Shown: positions 25,624 to 35,210, counted from the first letter of the stretch. The stretch: 40,789 bases of DNA from Rhodospirillaceae bacterium (GCA_018666155.1 JABJAH010000053.1:1-40789), one strand, 5' to 3'. Notes: generated by a model not told the origin, from the letters alone. Program-made: numbers and translations.

Positions 25624-27687
25624 TTACAACCCTTGGATAAGGGATGCTTCAACGGCAATTCGGCGCGCGTCTTGTTCCAACCCGACGGTCATCAGCGCTG
25701 AAATAACCCGCGCGAGCACAATGGGAGACGAACCCGAGGGGCCGTCATCGTCAAGCGCAATCAACGCCAGCAGAACGGTTTCACCTAGGCGCCCCTCTTC
25801 AGCGGCTAAAGCAAGGCCACTCCATATCTGAGGCGCTGGCATATTGATCGAACCACTCACGCGGCGATCCATAAGGCTCATCCAGTCTGCCGACGCGACA
25901 GACTCACCCAAGGCGGTCAAGGTACTTAGCACAAGCGTCTTATTGGCCGCGACGAGCCCGGGGGGGCGCGACTCTTCCCATCGCTTAAAGCGAAGTGGCG
26001 TAAATCGATTGGTCATCGACGGCCGCAACTGTCGTTCGGTCGGCCACATCGCCGCAGCGACGTCCGATGCTTCTATACTCGTCCGAGCATACGCCTGAGA
26101 CAGTTGGAGCCAATTGGTGCCGGCCTCAACTTCACCGGCTGCAATTAACGCCCGCGCCGCATTTCCTGCGAACCAGGCGAGATCACCGGTTGGCGCAATC
26201 TCCATGATCAGTGGCGCAAAAATCAGTCCGAGGGCAGCAACATCTGGACCATTGCGGCCACGATCATTCCTGGCAAAATCAATCGCCCTGGAAATCACTT
26301 CGGCACGCGCGGTCGGAATAATCTGTTGTTCGGCGAGAATAAACAGACGCGCCCGATCCAATGCCGTGGCAACTGGAATTGATCTAAGATCCAATTCGGA
26401 GTCCAGCGTTTCAGCGTCTTTCTGATTACCGGTGACGACGCCGCCGCCTGCCGCTTGCTCTAACGCCGCAGCGTTTTCCGCGTCGACCACGCCTTCAGCC
26501 CGATAGAGGGCTCTTAAAACATCCGGGGAGAGAGCTCCGAGTTCGACAGCGCGCTCTGCAGCCTCTAAGCGCAAATCCAGCCCCTGACGCACGCGCTCGG
26601 CAACAACATCTTCGGCTTCATCCTCGGCCGCGACGTAGAGTGGCTCCGCGGTTGCAAGCACACGGAGCAGCGTTGAGTCTCCATCACGAACGAGTTGCGC
26701 CGGGAACGGTCGACCAGCATGACGCAACATGGCGAGTTGCAACGGCGACAAACGATCCAATCCGCTCGGTGTAATTGGTCTATTGCCCGCCATCAATTCA
26801 GCGACCCAGAAAAACGCAGCGTCGTCGACCCCGGTCTCTCTTAGCAAATCCAGTGTCAGGAACGCGCTGGCCACATTGCCATCGCGCAACTGACAGAACG
26901 CGAATACTTTTTGCCAATAAGGCTCATTCGAAAAACTGAGGCTTTCAGTCGCATCGATACAGACTTGATCGACGCGCCCCTCAACCAACGCCAAGTCGGC
27001 AGCAAGGATGCGGATACCATCTGTCACCGAAGATTGAGGCACTAACGCGATCATGGCACCAACAGAGGTCCAATCGCCCATTGCCGCCAGCTGAGTCAGT
27101 CGGCGCTCAAGCAGGGCCAGACTCTCAAATTGTGATTGCACCAAGTCAGCATCCAGCGCATCGGAGGCCATCGCGCTATCAGGTGTAAATCCGATGGCGC
27201 TGGGTACGATCGCCGTAATGTCAACGAACACGTCTTCGGTCAGCGATGGTTTAGGGGGCCGCGCCACTGAGAGAAGTAAACGCTTCGCCAGGTCTCGGGT
27301 CGCGACTGACTTCACCTGTCGTGGCAACTTGGGGAGCAGAAGGTCAACAAGTTCTTTAGAGGTCCCAGCCCAAAGATCAACGGGCAGGCCGCCGGTGAAC
27401 CCGTCCACGAGGCCGATTGAATCTGAGCTTAGCTCGTCCAACTGCCTAACCGAGATCATGCCTTCAGGAACGATCTGAGACGTCCCTTGGCGAGACAGCG
27501 GATCACGTGACGCCTCAGGCATCAATGATACGGGCGGCGGCAGCGCCTCAAGAAAGCGCGGCTCTGACAGCGGCGCTACACCCGAGAGGGATTCTTGTGC
27601 ATGGATGGTTCCACTGACCAGGGTCAAAAGAGCGAATGAAACGATGCCGCTGCGGGCGATACTCGTCATATTTCTAGCGGAATCGAT
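25624..27687 (-). CDS. Large secreted helical protein of unknown function
   Basis: From ATG 27687 the protein has 687 residues; ATG 27666 would give 680. Both place a Sec signal at the N-terminus (SIARSGIVSFALLTLVSG, cleavage near HAQ-ES). The mature protein is Ala/Leu rich and largely helical, with repeat-like helices such as LVQSQFESLALLERRLTQLA, and no catalytic motif I can recognise. It sits between a 45-residue membrane peptide, whose end it overlaps, and xerD, opposite aroK-aroB. I believe similar uncharacterised proteins occur at this place in related alphaproteobacteria. A periplasmic scaffold or solenoid is the most I would infer. Confidence 0.75.
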   Translation of the reverse strand: MDSARNMTSIARSGIVSFALLTLVSGTIHAQESLSGVAPLSEPRFLEALPPPVSLMPEASRDPLSRQGTSQIVPEGMISVRQLDELSSDSIGLVDGFTGGLPVDLWAGTSKELVDLLLPKLPRQVKSVATRDLAKRLLLSVARPPKPSLTEDVFVDITAIVPSAIGFTPDSAMASDALDADLVQSQFESLALLERRLTQLAAMGDWTSVGAMIALVPQSSVTDGIRILAADLALVEGRVDQVCIDATESLSFSNEPYWQKVFAFCQLRDGNVASAFLTLDLLRETGVDDAAFFWVAELMAGNRPITPSGLDRLSPLQLAMLRHAGRPFPAQLVRDGDSTLLRVLATAEPLYVAAEDEAEDVVAERVRQGLDLRLEAAERAVELGALSPDVLRALYRAEGVVDAENAAALEQAAGGGVVTGNQKDAETLDSELDLRSIPVATALDRARLFILAEQQIIPTARAEVISRAIDFARNDRGRNGPDVAALGLIFAPLIMEIAPTGDLAWFAGNAARALIAAGEVEAGTNWLQLSQAYARTSIEASDVAAAMWPTERQLRPSMTNRFTPLRFKRWEESRPPGLVAANKTLVLSTLTALGESVASADWMSLMDRRVSGSINMPAPQIWSGLALAAEEGRLGETVLLALIALDDDGPSGSSPIVLARVISALMTVGLEQDARRIAVEASLIQGL

Positions 27688-27811
27688 CATTGGAAATAAT
27701 CTTTTCTCGCGGCGCCATCGGCGCCGGCATATCCCACGTCGCCAACGCAACAGCGCCACCAACGATAAGGAACAGGACAAGGATGATGAGAGATCGAGTG
27801 ATAAACTTCAT
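27674..27811 (-). CDS. Small single-pass membrane peptide (45 residues)
   Basis: The peptide starts at ATG 27811. A strong membrane helix spans residues 6-23 (RSLIILVLFLIVGGAVALA), followed by TWDMPAPMAPREKIISNDRF. The tail resembles an ATWDIPAP...EKVIPNDRF pattern that I recall from small alphaproteobacterial proteins, which supports a real gene. The last 14 bases overlap the start of the large secreted protein in another frame, so the two are probably coupled. A likely inner-membrane protein with a short periplasmic tail. Function unknown. Confidence 0.7.
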   Translation of the reverse strand: MKFITRSLIILVLFLIVGGAVALATWDMPAPMAPREKIISNDRFR

Positions 27812-28077
27812 GATGCGGCTGTAAACCAAAGTGGGTGATGGCCGACCCCATCCAGCGCCTGACAATTACAGTCAACTGTGGCTGATCCAGGGCGACTCCG
27901 TGTCTTGGCCAGGGCAGAGCAAAAACCGCCCTACCGATGGTCGGGACACTACGTGAGAGGTATGGTAATGTCTAGCGAAGGGCCACTATTCAGGCCTCGA
28001 CACAACATGGTAACCGCAATAAATCTTAGGCAAAGCTAGTCCACGTTTTTCGCCTACGTCTTCAGCAAAACACTCCT
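27812..28077. promoter_or_regulatory. Divergent intergenic region upstream of aroK and of the small membrane peptide
   Basis: These 266 bases separate two divergent operons and must hold both promoters. No hairpin terminator, tRNA or convincing ORF is seen. On the minus strand a TTGACT occurs upstream of the 45-residue gene but lacks a clear matching -10, so I do not assign an exact promoter. Confidence 0.4.
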
Positions 28078-28668
28078 ATGACCAGTTCAGCGCACGCGAC
28101 AGATCAAAACATAGTTCTAGATAAGATTATTGTCTTAGTCGGCCTAATGGGGGCTGGCAAAAGTTGTGTCGGCCGGCGCGTAGCGCAGCGTCTTAATATT
28201 CCCTTTCTAGATGCCGACGCGGAAGTCGAAGCGGCCGCTGGATGCTCTATCGTCGATATCTTCGAGCAATATGGCGAGGATGCATTCCGTGATGGTGAGC
28301 GCCGCGTTATCGCTCGGTTGCTAGACGGGCCACCCTCGGTGATCGCAACCGGTGGCGGCGCCTTTATCGACGAACAAACCCGCGCGCTTATCAACGAAAA
28401 AGGATTGTCTGTGTGGCTACGGGCCGATCTGGAAACGCTTGTTGAGCGGACATCTGGTCGCAACCACCGACCGCTCTTGAACGGTGGTGATCAGCGAGAG
28501 ACTTTGGCTGCGTTGATCGATCAACGACACCCAATCTATGCGGAAGCCGACCTCGTTATCGATACCGGCTCCGACAGCGCTAACTTCACGTGTGCGCGCG
28601 TCATTGATGCGCTCGCGACCTATGGAACGGGCGACGCTTCGAACCGGCCGCAAACACAAGCCCTATGA
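28078..28668 (+). CDS. aroK: Shikimate kinase
   Basis: The 196-residue kinase has Walker A GLMGAGKS at residues 22-29, DADAEVEAAAG after it (shikimate and Mg binding), IFEQYGEDAFRDGERRV, and GGGAFIDE. It phosphorylates shikimate at the 3-position in the path to chorismate. The N-terminus is about 15 residues longer than in E. coli AroK, which is common in alphaproteobacteria. It overlaps aroB by four bases (ATGA), so the two shikimate-pathway enzymes are translationally coupled. Confidence 0.94.
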   Translation: MTSSAHATDQNIVLDKIIVLVGLMGAGKSCVGRRVAQRLNIPFLDADAEVEAAAGCSIVDIFEQYGEDAFRDGERRVIARLLDGPPSVIATGGGAFIDEQTRALINEKGLSVWLRADLETLVERTSGRNHRPLLNGGDQRETLAALIDQRHPIYAEADLVIDTGSDSANFTCARVIDALATYGTGDASNRPQTQAL

Positions 28669-29777
28669 CCCCGTCAAAGACTCTGACAGTCGCCCTAGAA
28701 GACCGGAGCTATGGCATTCACATTGGTGCGGGCCTTATTGAACAGGCAGGCCACTTGCTTGCCCCTGTCCTTCAAAAGCCTGGAGCCTTTATCGTAACAG
28801 ACGACAACGTCGCACCGCGTTACCTCGAGCCCTTACAAAAGTCGCTGGGCGCCTCCGGCATCAAGTGCGACCACCTCATTCTTCCAGCCGGCGAAGCCAC
28901 AAAGAGCTTTGCCAACTTGCAAGTGGTCGTTGAGGCAATGTTGGCGGCTAAGGTTGAACGATCGACAACTGCCATCGCGCTGGGCGGTGGCGTAATCGGC
29001 GATTTAACCGGTTTTGCCGCCTCGGTAACCCTGCGGGGTATTGATTTTGTGCAAGTCCCGACAACTCTACTCGCGCAGGTCGACAGTTCCGTGGGCGGAA
29101 AGACAGGCATCAACACAGCCCAGGGCAAAAACCTGGCGGGAAGTTTTTATCAGCCCAAAGCCGTCCTGGTGGACACCGATACTCTCAAGACACTGCCGGA
29201 CCGTGAGCGGCTGGCCGGATATGCGGAAGTCTGCAAATACGGCCTCCTTGGAGATGTCGACTTTTGGGATTGGCTTGAACAGAACGGCGCACGGGTTCTC
29301 AGTGGCGATAACGACGCCATCACCAATGTTATTGAAATCAGTTGCGAGGCCAAAGCCCGTGTCGTGACGGAAGATGAACGCGAAAGCGGGGTGCGCGCGC
29401 TGCTCAATCTGGGCCACACCTTTGCCCACGCCTTCGAGGCAGAGCTTGGCTATTCCGGCGCTTTGCTACACGGAGAAGCCGTGGCCATAGGCATAGTGAT
29501 GGCCTTTGATCTATCTGTCCGGCTAGGCTTGTGCCCGGCGCTCGATGCCGACCGGGTTCGCGCGCACTTCAACGCGGTCGGCCTTATGACAAAGCCGCCT
29601 GTCGAAGCTCAACGCATAGCCCCAGACGTGTTTCTCGGCCATATGATGCAAGACAAGAAAGTCGCCGATGGCAAAATTACCTTTGTTCTGGTTCGCGGCA
29701 TCGGCCAAGCGTTCCTGACACAGGACGTCACACAAAGTGATGTAACGGCAATTTTTGAAGCCGCACTAACCGTCTAA
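28665..29777 (+). CDS. aroB: 3-dehydroquinate synthase
   Basis: The 370-residue enzyme has the NAD-binding GGGVIGDLTGFAAS, then FVQVPTTLLAQVDSSVGGKTGIN, GYAEVCKYGLLGD and the metal-binding LNLGHTFAHAFE and LLHGEAVAIG segments. It converts DAHP to 3-dehydroquinate in the second step of the shikimate pathway. Its ATG overlaps the aroK stop. A CNNM/CorC-type gene follows 32 bases later and may be cotranscribed. Length and motifs are normal. Confidence 0.95.
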   Translation: MTPSKTLTVALEDRSYGIHIGAGLIEQAGHLLAPVLQKPGAFIVTDDNVAPRYLEPLQKSLGASGIKCDHLILPAGEATKSFANLQVVVEAMLAAKVERSTTAIALGGGVIGDLTGFAASVTLRGIDFVQVPTTLLAQVDSSVGGKTGINTAQGKNLAGSFYQPKAVLVDTDTLKTLPDRERLAGYAEVCKYGLLGDVDFWDWLEQNGARVLSGDNDAITNVIEISCEAKARVVTEDERESGVRALLNLGHTFAHAFEAELGYSGALLHGEAVAIGIVMAFDLSVRLGLCPALDADRVRAHFNAVGLMTKPPVEAQRIAPDVFLGHMMQDKKVADGKITFVLVRGIGQAFLTQDVTQSDVTAIFEAALTV

Positions 29778-29809
29778 TCATTCCCTGACCTCTACGGAGC
29801 TTTTCACCA

Positions 29810-31114
29810 ATGGTGTTTACTGCAGGACTAGTGTTTTTTCTTCTGCTGTTATCTGCATTTTTCTCAGGGTCCGAGACGGCACTGACAGCAACATCGCGTT
29901 CTTACATGCACCAGCGCGAGAATGACGGCGATGTGCGCGCCAAAAGGGTCAATGGCTTGTTAAGTCACCGAGAGCGGCTCATCGCGACCATTTTGCTGGG
30001 CAACAACCTCGTCAATATCTCGGCGTCGGCGATTGCGACAAGCTTGATGATCGAGACCTTTGGTGAGCGAGGAGTAGTCTACGCGACCGTAATTATGACG
30101 GTTCTGGTGCTTATTTTTGCAGAAATTCTACCCAAGACTTACGCGTTGATTCATACCCACAAAATGGCGCTTGCCGTAGCGCCAATCATGCAAGTGCTGA
30201 CCTGGCTGTTTGGGCCTATCAATGTTGTGATCCAGGGTATCGTTCGCGTCGCCCTCACACTACTGGGCGCCAGCACCGAACGAGTCCTTACGGCTCAACA
30301 GACTCTGTCCGAATTACGTGGTGCGATTGACCTGCATACGGGTGAAGCCGAGATCAAAGACGAGGTCAAGCATGAGCGGGCAATGTTACGCAGCGTTCTT
30401 GACCTAGCAGATGTCGAGATCGGTGAAATAATGACCCACCGCAAAGGTCTCGTGATCATCGACGCAGATCTGCCACCCGAACAGATACTCGCTGAGATCT
30501 CAGACAGCCCCTATACGCGCGTGCCACTGTGGCGGGAGCGTACCGAGAATATTGTCGGTGTATTACACACCAAACCCGTTCTTCGCGCCCTGCAGGCGTC
30601 TGGTGGCGCTTTGGATACGATTGATATTTTGTCTGTCTGTGCTGCACCTTGGTTCGTACCTGAAACGACAAACCTCCTCGATCAACTCAATGCCTTTCGC
30701 GACCGGCGCGAGCATTTTGCGATCGTCGTCGACGAATACGGTGATGTTCAGGGCGTTGTAACACTGGAAGACATCTTAGAAGAAATTGTCGGCGACATTG
30801 TCGATGAAACCGACGTATCGGTATCAGGGGTTAAGCCTGAGCGGGGAGGTAGCTATCTCGTCGACGGCTCCGTCACAATCCGCGACCTCAATCGGGAATT
30901 TGAATGGGACCTGCCTGACGAAGAAGCATCCACGATCGCAGGTCTTGTCATGGCCGAGTCTCGGACAATTCCGGCTCCGGGCCAGGTGTTTGGATTTCAC
31001 GGCTTTCGATTCGAAATCCTACGCCGCCAGCGCAATCAAATAGTCCAATTGCGGGTCACACCGCCGAGATCCGACGACGACGATGCTCCAGAACACGGTG
31101 AATCGCCCGATTAG
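29810..31114 (+). CDS. CNNM/CorC-type membrane protein with CBS pair
   Basis: The 434-residue protein has an N-terminal DUF21 membrane domain (about residues 1-190, with FFSGSETALTA and GNNLVNISASAIAT). A CBS pair follows (about 205-330, with MTHRKGLVIIDAD and IVVDEYGDVQGVVTLEDILEEIVGDI), then a C-terminal CorC_HlyC domain (about 345-425). The family includes magnesium exporters and proteins long labelled hemolysin. A role in divalent-cation handling is more likely than haemolysis. It follows aroB by 32 bases. Confidence 0.92.
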   Translation: MVFTAGLVFFLLLLSAFFSGSETALTATSRSYMHQRENDGDVRAKRVNGLLSHRERLIATILLGNNLVNISASAIATSLMIETFGERGVVYATVIMTVLVLIFAEILPKTYALIHTHKMALAVAPIMQVLTWLFGPINVVIQGIVRVALTLLGASTERVLTAQQTLSELRGAIDLHTGEAEIKDEVKHERAMLRSVLDLADVEIGEIMTHRKGLVIIDADLPPEQILAEISDSPYTRVPLWRERTENIVGVLHTKPVLRALQASGGALDTIDILSVCAAPWFVPETTNLLDQLNAFRDRREHFAIVVDEYGDVQGVVTLEDILEEIVGDIVDETDVSVSGVKPERGGSYLVDGSVTIRDLNREFEWDLPDEEASTIAGLVMAESRTIPAPGQVFGFHGFRFEILRRQRNQIVQLRVTPPRSDDDDAPEHGESPD

Positions 31115-31225
31115 AGCCATCTTTCGGGTCCCGACTTGACCACCGTAGAGCGGAGCGCGACACTTTCTCTCTGGGACCACGCGGCTTGACCGCTGGACCT
31201 TAACCGGGGGAGGAGGCTTAGAGCC

Positions 31226-31672
31226 ATGATGCGCAAGATCGTCCCAGATGTTATCAGCGGCCAGACCCTAGTGACTGTGAAGCCAAACGACACCGCCCGC
31301 GGCATCGCCAAATTGATGCATGAAAGCCGGATCGCGGCAGTTTTGGTGACAGAGAGCGACGCTCTTGTGGGAATCATCACTGAGCGTGACATGACCACCC
31401 GTGTCATTGCCGGCGGCCTCGATCCAGATACGACCAAAGCCAAAGACATCATGACAGCGGATCCGGATACGCTGCACCCCGACGACACGCCAGCCCAGGC
31501 GATCAAGATGATGATCGAGCGCAACTATCGCCATCTCCCCGTAACCGACGGGGAATCACTTGTCGGGATGGTATCTGTTCGCGACCTCTATGCGATTTAC
31601 AATCTTGAGCTCGAAGAAGATTTGAAGGATCGCAACGCCTTTATCTATGGCGAAAATTACGGCACGGGCTGA
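31226..31672 (+). CDS. CBS-pair domain protein
   Basis: The 148-residue protein consists almost only of two CBS domains: VKPNDTARGIAKLMHESRIAAVLV...IITERDMTTRV, then LHPDDTPAQAIKMMIERNYRHLPV...GMVSVRDLYA. Such stand-alone proteins bind adenine nucleotides and act as sensors of energy state, with unknown targets here. A strong GGGGGAGGAGG ribosome site precedes ATG 31226. It stands alone, 111 bases after the CNNM gene. Confidence 0.92.
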   Translation: MMRKIVPDVISGQTLVTVKPNDTARGIAKLMHESRIAAVLVTESDALVGIITERDMTTRVIAGGLDPDTTKAKDIMTADPDTLHPDDTPAQAIKMMIERNYRHLPVTDGESLVGMVSVRDLYAIYNLELEEDLKDRNAFIYGENYGTG

Positions 31673-31790
31673 CACTTCAGTCGATCGCCATGCTTGCATC
31701 GCATGGGCGGTATACGCGCTTCATCCTTTGCCTCAGCACGCTGGTCAGGTAGGACTGACTCAGCGTTAGCCAATTGAAGCCAGGACCGTC

Positions 31791-32351
31791 ATGCCCCTTC
31801 CCGCTCCGACTGAAGATCGTGAACTGCTGCACACGCGCACCATTGAATGCCGCGGGTACCTGCGCGCCGACGGGATGTGGGACATTGACGGATGGATGAC
31901 CGACATCAAAACCTACAATTTTCCCAATCATGACCGGATCGAGATTAAGGCCGGCGAACCCCTTCATGGCATGGGATTGCGCTTGACCGTCGACGATACA
32001 TTAACCATCAGAGATTGCGTCGCCGTCACCGATTTCAGCCCGTTCACCTTGTGCGGCAACATCACGCCAAACTTTAAGGCACTGATTGGTCTGCGGATTA
32101 CGCAAGGCCTAACAAAAAACGTTCAAGAACGGCTTGGCGGCACGCAGGGATGCACCCACCTTGTTGAACTGATTAAACCTATTGCGACCACAGCTTTTCA
32201 AACACTCGTTGGCAAGCGTATGGGCAAGCTAAGCGCTGCGCTTAAGTCAGGGTCGATTAAACGCCCGCCCATTCTCGATACTTGCCACGCCTGGGCGCAA
32301 GACGGCGATATCGTTAAACGTGAATTCCCGGATCACTATACGGGTGGCTAG
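31791..32351 (+). CDS. DUF2889 family protein
   Basis: The 186-residue protein matches DUF2889. It has an N-terminal LHTRTIECRGYLRADGMWDIDGWMTD, then LTIRDCVAVTDFSPF, LIGLRITQGL, GGTQGCTHLVELIKPIATTAFQTL and a C-terminal ILDTCHAWAQDGDIV. The conserved Cys and His residues could bind metal, but no function is known to me. No signal peptide is seen. Its stop overlaps the convergent bolA stop by four bases. A poor ribosome site precedes ATG 31791. Confidence 0.88.
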   Translation: MPLPAPTEDRELLHTRTIECRGYLRADGMWDIDGWMTDIKTYNFPNHDRIEIKAGEPLHGMGLRLTVDDTLTIRDCVAVTDFSPFTLCGNITPNFKALIGLRITQGLTKNVQERLGGTQGCTHLVELIKPIATTAFQTLVGKRMGKLSAALKSGSIKRPPILDTCHAWAQDGDIVKREFPDHYTGG

Positions 32352-32650
32352 CTCGTCTTCCGCTGGGTCGCCTCTTCGGGTGTTAACGTAACCAACGATA
32401 ACGCGTGGACCCGCTCCTTCAACTCATCGGCCAGCAATGCGTACACCTGTCGCTGGCGGGCAACGCGGCTTTCGCCATCGAAGCTCTGCGAGATAACTTC
32501 AACATTAAAGTGAGTCTCGCCGCCGCCGTCAGCATGGGCACCGGCATGTCCCGCATGACGATGAGAGTCGTCCTCAATGGTTAGTCGTTCTGGAGCAAGA
32601 GCATCCGTCAGTTTGCGTTCGATGCGATTGTAGTAGTCGCCCAAGGCCAC
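32348..32650 (-). CDS. bolA: BolA family protein
   Basis: This BolA-fold protein has about 100 residues from GTG 32650. It has LGDYYNRIERKLTDAL, then IEDDSHRHAGHAG and GGGETHFNVEVISQSFDGESRVARQRQVYALLADEL, the core with its characteristic helix. BolA proteins bind glutaredoxins and Fe-S clusters and affect cell shape and iron homeostasis. An upstream ATG at 32692 is in frame but gives an unusual N-terminal extension. GTG 32650 has AAGGA just before it, and TTG 32644 has even better spacing, so the exact start is uncertain. It lies head to head with the J-domain gene. Confidence 0.9.
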   Translation of the reverse strand: MALGDYYNRIERKLTDALAPERLTIEDDSHRHAGHAGAHADGGGETHFNVEVISQSFDGESRVARQRQVYALLADELKERVHALSLVTLTPEEATQRKTS

Positions 32651-32748
32651 GTTCCTTTCTCGATAGGACCAATACGAACCATGAGCAAGCATACTTCACT
32701 TGAAGATGCAATATTGCGCGCGCGACCGCTGGTCCGGATACTTTTCAC

Positions 32749-33333
32749 ATGACCAAGACGTCGACATCTCAAGATAAATTTCCCGGTGCGCAACCGACCG
32801 GCAACGGCGCTGTACGGCACTGCCAATGGCGTGGCTGCGCCGACGTGGGCCTCCACCGGGCACCGCAGGACCAGTCATTGTCGGACTATTATTTTTTCTG
32901 CCTGGAACACATTCGTCTGTACAACGCGCAATGGAATTATCATGAAGGCTTAGGGCCAGATGATATGGAGTTGGAGTATCGCAGCGCCGCGACCTGGGAC
33001 CGACCGACCTGGAAGATGGGCGAACGACAAGCCCCTGGTAGGCCATGGCAAAATATCTTCGACCCCTTTGACCTCTACAAACATACACCGGACGCGGACC
33101 GGGCTTCTCATGCCGAAGCCACATCGGAATCGGTGGAGGTATCCAACGCCCGTCGAACGCTTGGCATAACGGGCAGCTCGTCGCTGGAAGAAGTCAAAGG
33201 ACGATACAAAGAACTCGTAAAACGATACCATCCCGATGCAAACGGTGGATCAACCACCACAGAAGACAAAATGAAAACCATCAACGCGGCCTATCAAACA
33301 CTCCGCACAGCCTTAACGTCTAAACCGGGCTGA
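32749..33333 (+). CDS. J-domain protein
   Basis: The 194-residue protein has an N-terminal zinc-like part (CQWRGCADVGLHRAP, FFCLEHIRLYNAQWNYHEG) and a C-terminal J domain from about residue 135. The HPD motif lies in VKRYHPDANGG. Similar genes sit between bolA and cobS in many alphaproteobacteria. The J domain would stimulate DnaK on an unknown client. It starts at ATG 32749. An SDR gene follows after 23 bases. Confidence 0.9.
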   Translation: MTKTSTSQDKFPGAQPTGNGAVRHCQWRGCADVGLHRAPQDQSLSDYYFFCLEHIRLYNAQWNYHEGLGPDDMELEYRSAATWDRPTWKMGERQAPGRPWQNIFDPFDLYKHTPDADRASHAEATSESVEVSNARRTLGITGSSSLEEVKGRYKELVKRYHPDANGGSTTTEDKMKTINAAYQTLRTALTSKPG

Positions 33334-33356
33334 CCCATTCAAGGCTTCAGTACACC

Positions 33357-34148
33357 ATGGACCTTCTTCTAAAAGACAAAGTCGCTCTAATTACTGGCGC
33401 CAGCCGAGGCCTTGGCGCCGCTTCAGCCGCAGCCCTTGCGGCCGAAGGCACGAATCTCGTTTTATCCGCCAGAGATGGTGATGCTCTCGACTCACAGGTA
33501 AAACGGCTGACCGCAAATTTCGGCATTCGCGCGATCGCTGTGCCTGCAGATCTGACCCAAAACGGGGTGAGTGACTCAGTCGTAAAGTCGAGCCTCGATG
33601 CCTTTGGCCGGATCGATATTCTCATCAATTCCGCGGGCGCGTCCCAAGGCGGACTGTTTTGGGAAATCCCGGATCAAGTCTGGCAGGACAGCATGGAGCT
33701 GAAGGTCATGGGCACCATCCGCATGATGCGGGCCGTTATCCCGCACATGCTAGAGAACAAAGGCGGGCGGATCGTCAATATTGTCGGGAACACTGGCCTG
33801 CAGCCTTCTCCCCGGCTGTTGCCCGGCTCGGCAGCAAACGCCGCCCTGCTCGCAGTAACGCGTGGCTTGGCGGAAGAATTGGCCCCACAAAACGTCATCA
33901 TTAACGCCCTAAACCCCGGACCGACCCGGACCGAGCGCTGGACGACATTGATGGCAAAGCTGGCTGAAAGTAGCGGTCGATCTGTGGCCGACGTTGAATC
34001 TGACTACACCGCGCAAATCCCCATGGACCGCCTTGGTGAACCCGAGGAAATTGGCCGCTTGGCAGCCTTCCTTGCCTCAGAGAGAGCGGCCAACATGACA
34101 GGGGGCTGCCTCACGGCCGACGGCGGCTGGACCAAGGGCATCGGCTAA
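33357..34148 (+). CDS. Short-chain dehydrogenase/reductase with altered active site
   Basis: The 263-residue SDR has the cofactor motif TGASRGLG at residues 13-20, NSAG in the strand 4 region, and LNPGPTRTERW and GGCLTADGGWTKG at the end. The active-site YxxxK is missing. Where YSAAKAAL is usual the protein reads GSAANAALLAVTRGLAEEL, so Tyr is replaced by Gly and Lys by Asn. The fold and cofactor site are kept, so it may bind NAD(P)H without classic redox chemistry, or use other residues. It lies between the J-domain gene and cobS. Confidence 0.88.
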   Translation: MDLLLKDKVALITGASRGLGAASAAALAAEGTNLVLSARDGDALDSQVKRLTANFGIRAIAVPADLTQNGVSDSVVKSSLDAFGRIDILINSAGASQGGLFWEIPDQVWQDSMELKVMGTIRMMRAVIPHMLENKGGRIVNIVGNTGLQPSPRLLPGSAANAALLAVTRGLAEELAPQNVIINALNPGPTRTERWTTLMAKLAESSGRSVADVESDYTAQIPMDRLGEPEEIGRLAAFLASERAANMTGGCLTADGGWTKGIG

Positions 34149-34232
34149 CCTTTTGCCAATCACGGCCTTACCAGGCTTTGCAAGGCCACCTTGGGTCGGG
34201 GTATAAACCGGTCTTCAAACAAGGATTGTTTC

Positions 34233-35210
34233 ATGGCGCCCGATAGCGAACAGACCCCCGGCCTCCCGGACATTGAGGTCAAAGTAAAAGACGTATTTGG
34301 CCTCGACAGCACAATGGTCGTGCCAGCGTTCAGTACACGCGAAGAGCATGTACCCGAAGTCGATCCGACTTACCGGTTCGATCCGGATACCACCTTGGCT
34401 ATCCTGGCTGGATTTGGCCACAACCGACGGGTCATGATTCAGGGGTACCACGGCACCGGCAAATCAACTCACATCGAACAGGTCGCCGCGCGACTCAATT
34501 GGCCCTGCCTGCGCGTAAACCTCGACAGCCACATCAGCCGTATCGACTTGATCGGCAAAGATGCCATCGTGTTGCGAGACGGTGTGCAAGTCACTGAATT
34601 CCGGGAGGGCATATTGCCTTGGGCTCTGCAGAACCCGATTGCTCTGTGTTTCGATGAGTATGATGCCGGACGTCCCGACGTTATGTTCGTCATTCAGCGT
34701 GTCTTAGAAGTCGAAGGACGCCTAACTTTGCTTGACCAAAATAAAGTGATCCGCCCTCACCCAGCGTTTCGCTTGTTCTCCACAGCGAACACGGTCGGAC
34801 TGGGTGACACCACAGGCCTGTATCACGGCACACAACAAATCAATCAGGGGCAGATGGACCGTTGGAACATCGTCGCCACTTTGAACTACCTCACGCATGA
34901 CGCCGAATCGGACATCGTCCTTGCTAAGGTTCCTGCCTATAACAGCAAAAAAGGCAAAGAGACCGTATCGGCCATGGTTCGGGTTGCTGACTTGTCTCGG
35001 TCTGGATTTATGGCCGGCGATATATCAACTGTGATGTCGCCGCGGACCGTAATCACTTGGGCTGAGAACGCAAAAATATTTGACGATATTCCTTACGCGT
35101 TCCGCGTCACATTTCTTAATAAATGCGACGAAACCGAACGGCCTATTGTTGCCGAATACTTCCAGCGCTGTTTCGGCGAAGAATTGCCGGACTCGGTCGC
35201 GGTCGCTTAG
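34233..35210 (+). CDS. cobS: Aerobic cobaltochelatase subunit CobS
   Basis: The 325-residue AAA+ ATPase has Walker [10 protein letters not shown] at residues 71-79, Walker [15 protein letters not shown], and sensor-like [12 protein letters not shown]. Its N-terminus carries the conserved [14 protein letters not shown] segment. CobS, with CobT and CobN, inserts cobalt into hydrogenobyrinic acid a,c-diamide in aerobic cobalamin synthesis. I chose ATG 34233 because AAGGA precedes it and it gives the usual family length, rather than an in-frame start at 34191. cobT follows after 14 bases. Confidence 0.95.
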   Translation: MAPDSEQTPGLPDIEVKVKDVFGLDSTMVVPAFSTREEHVPEVDPTYRFDPDTTLAILAGFGHNRRVMIQGYHGTGKSTHIEQVAARLNWPCLRVNLDSHISRIDLIGKDAIVLRDGVQVTEFREGILPWALQNPIALCFDEYDAGRPDVMFVIQRVLEVEGRLTLLDQNKVIRPHPAFRLFSTANTVGLGDTTGLYHGTQQINQGQMDRWNIVATLNYLTHDAESDIVLAKVPAYNSKKGKETVSAMVRVADLSRSGFMAGDISTVMSPRTVITWAENAKIFDDIPYAFRVTFLNKCDETERPIVAEYFQRCFGEELPDSVAVA

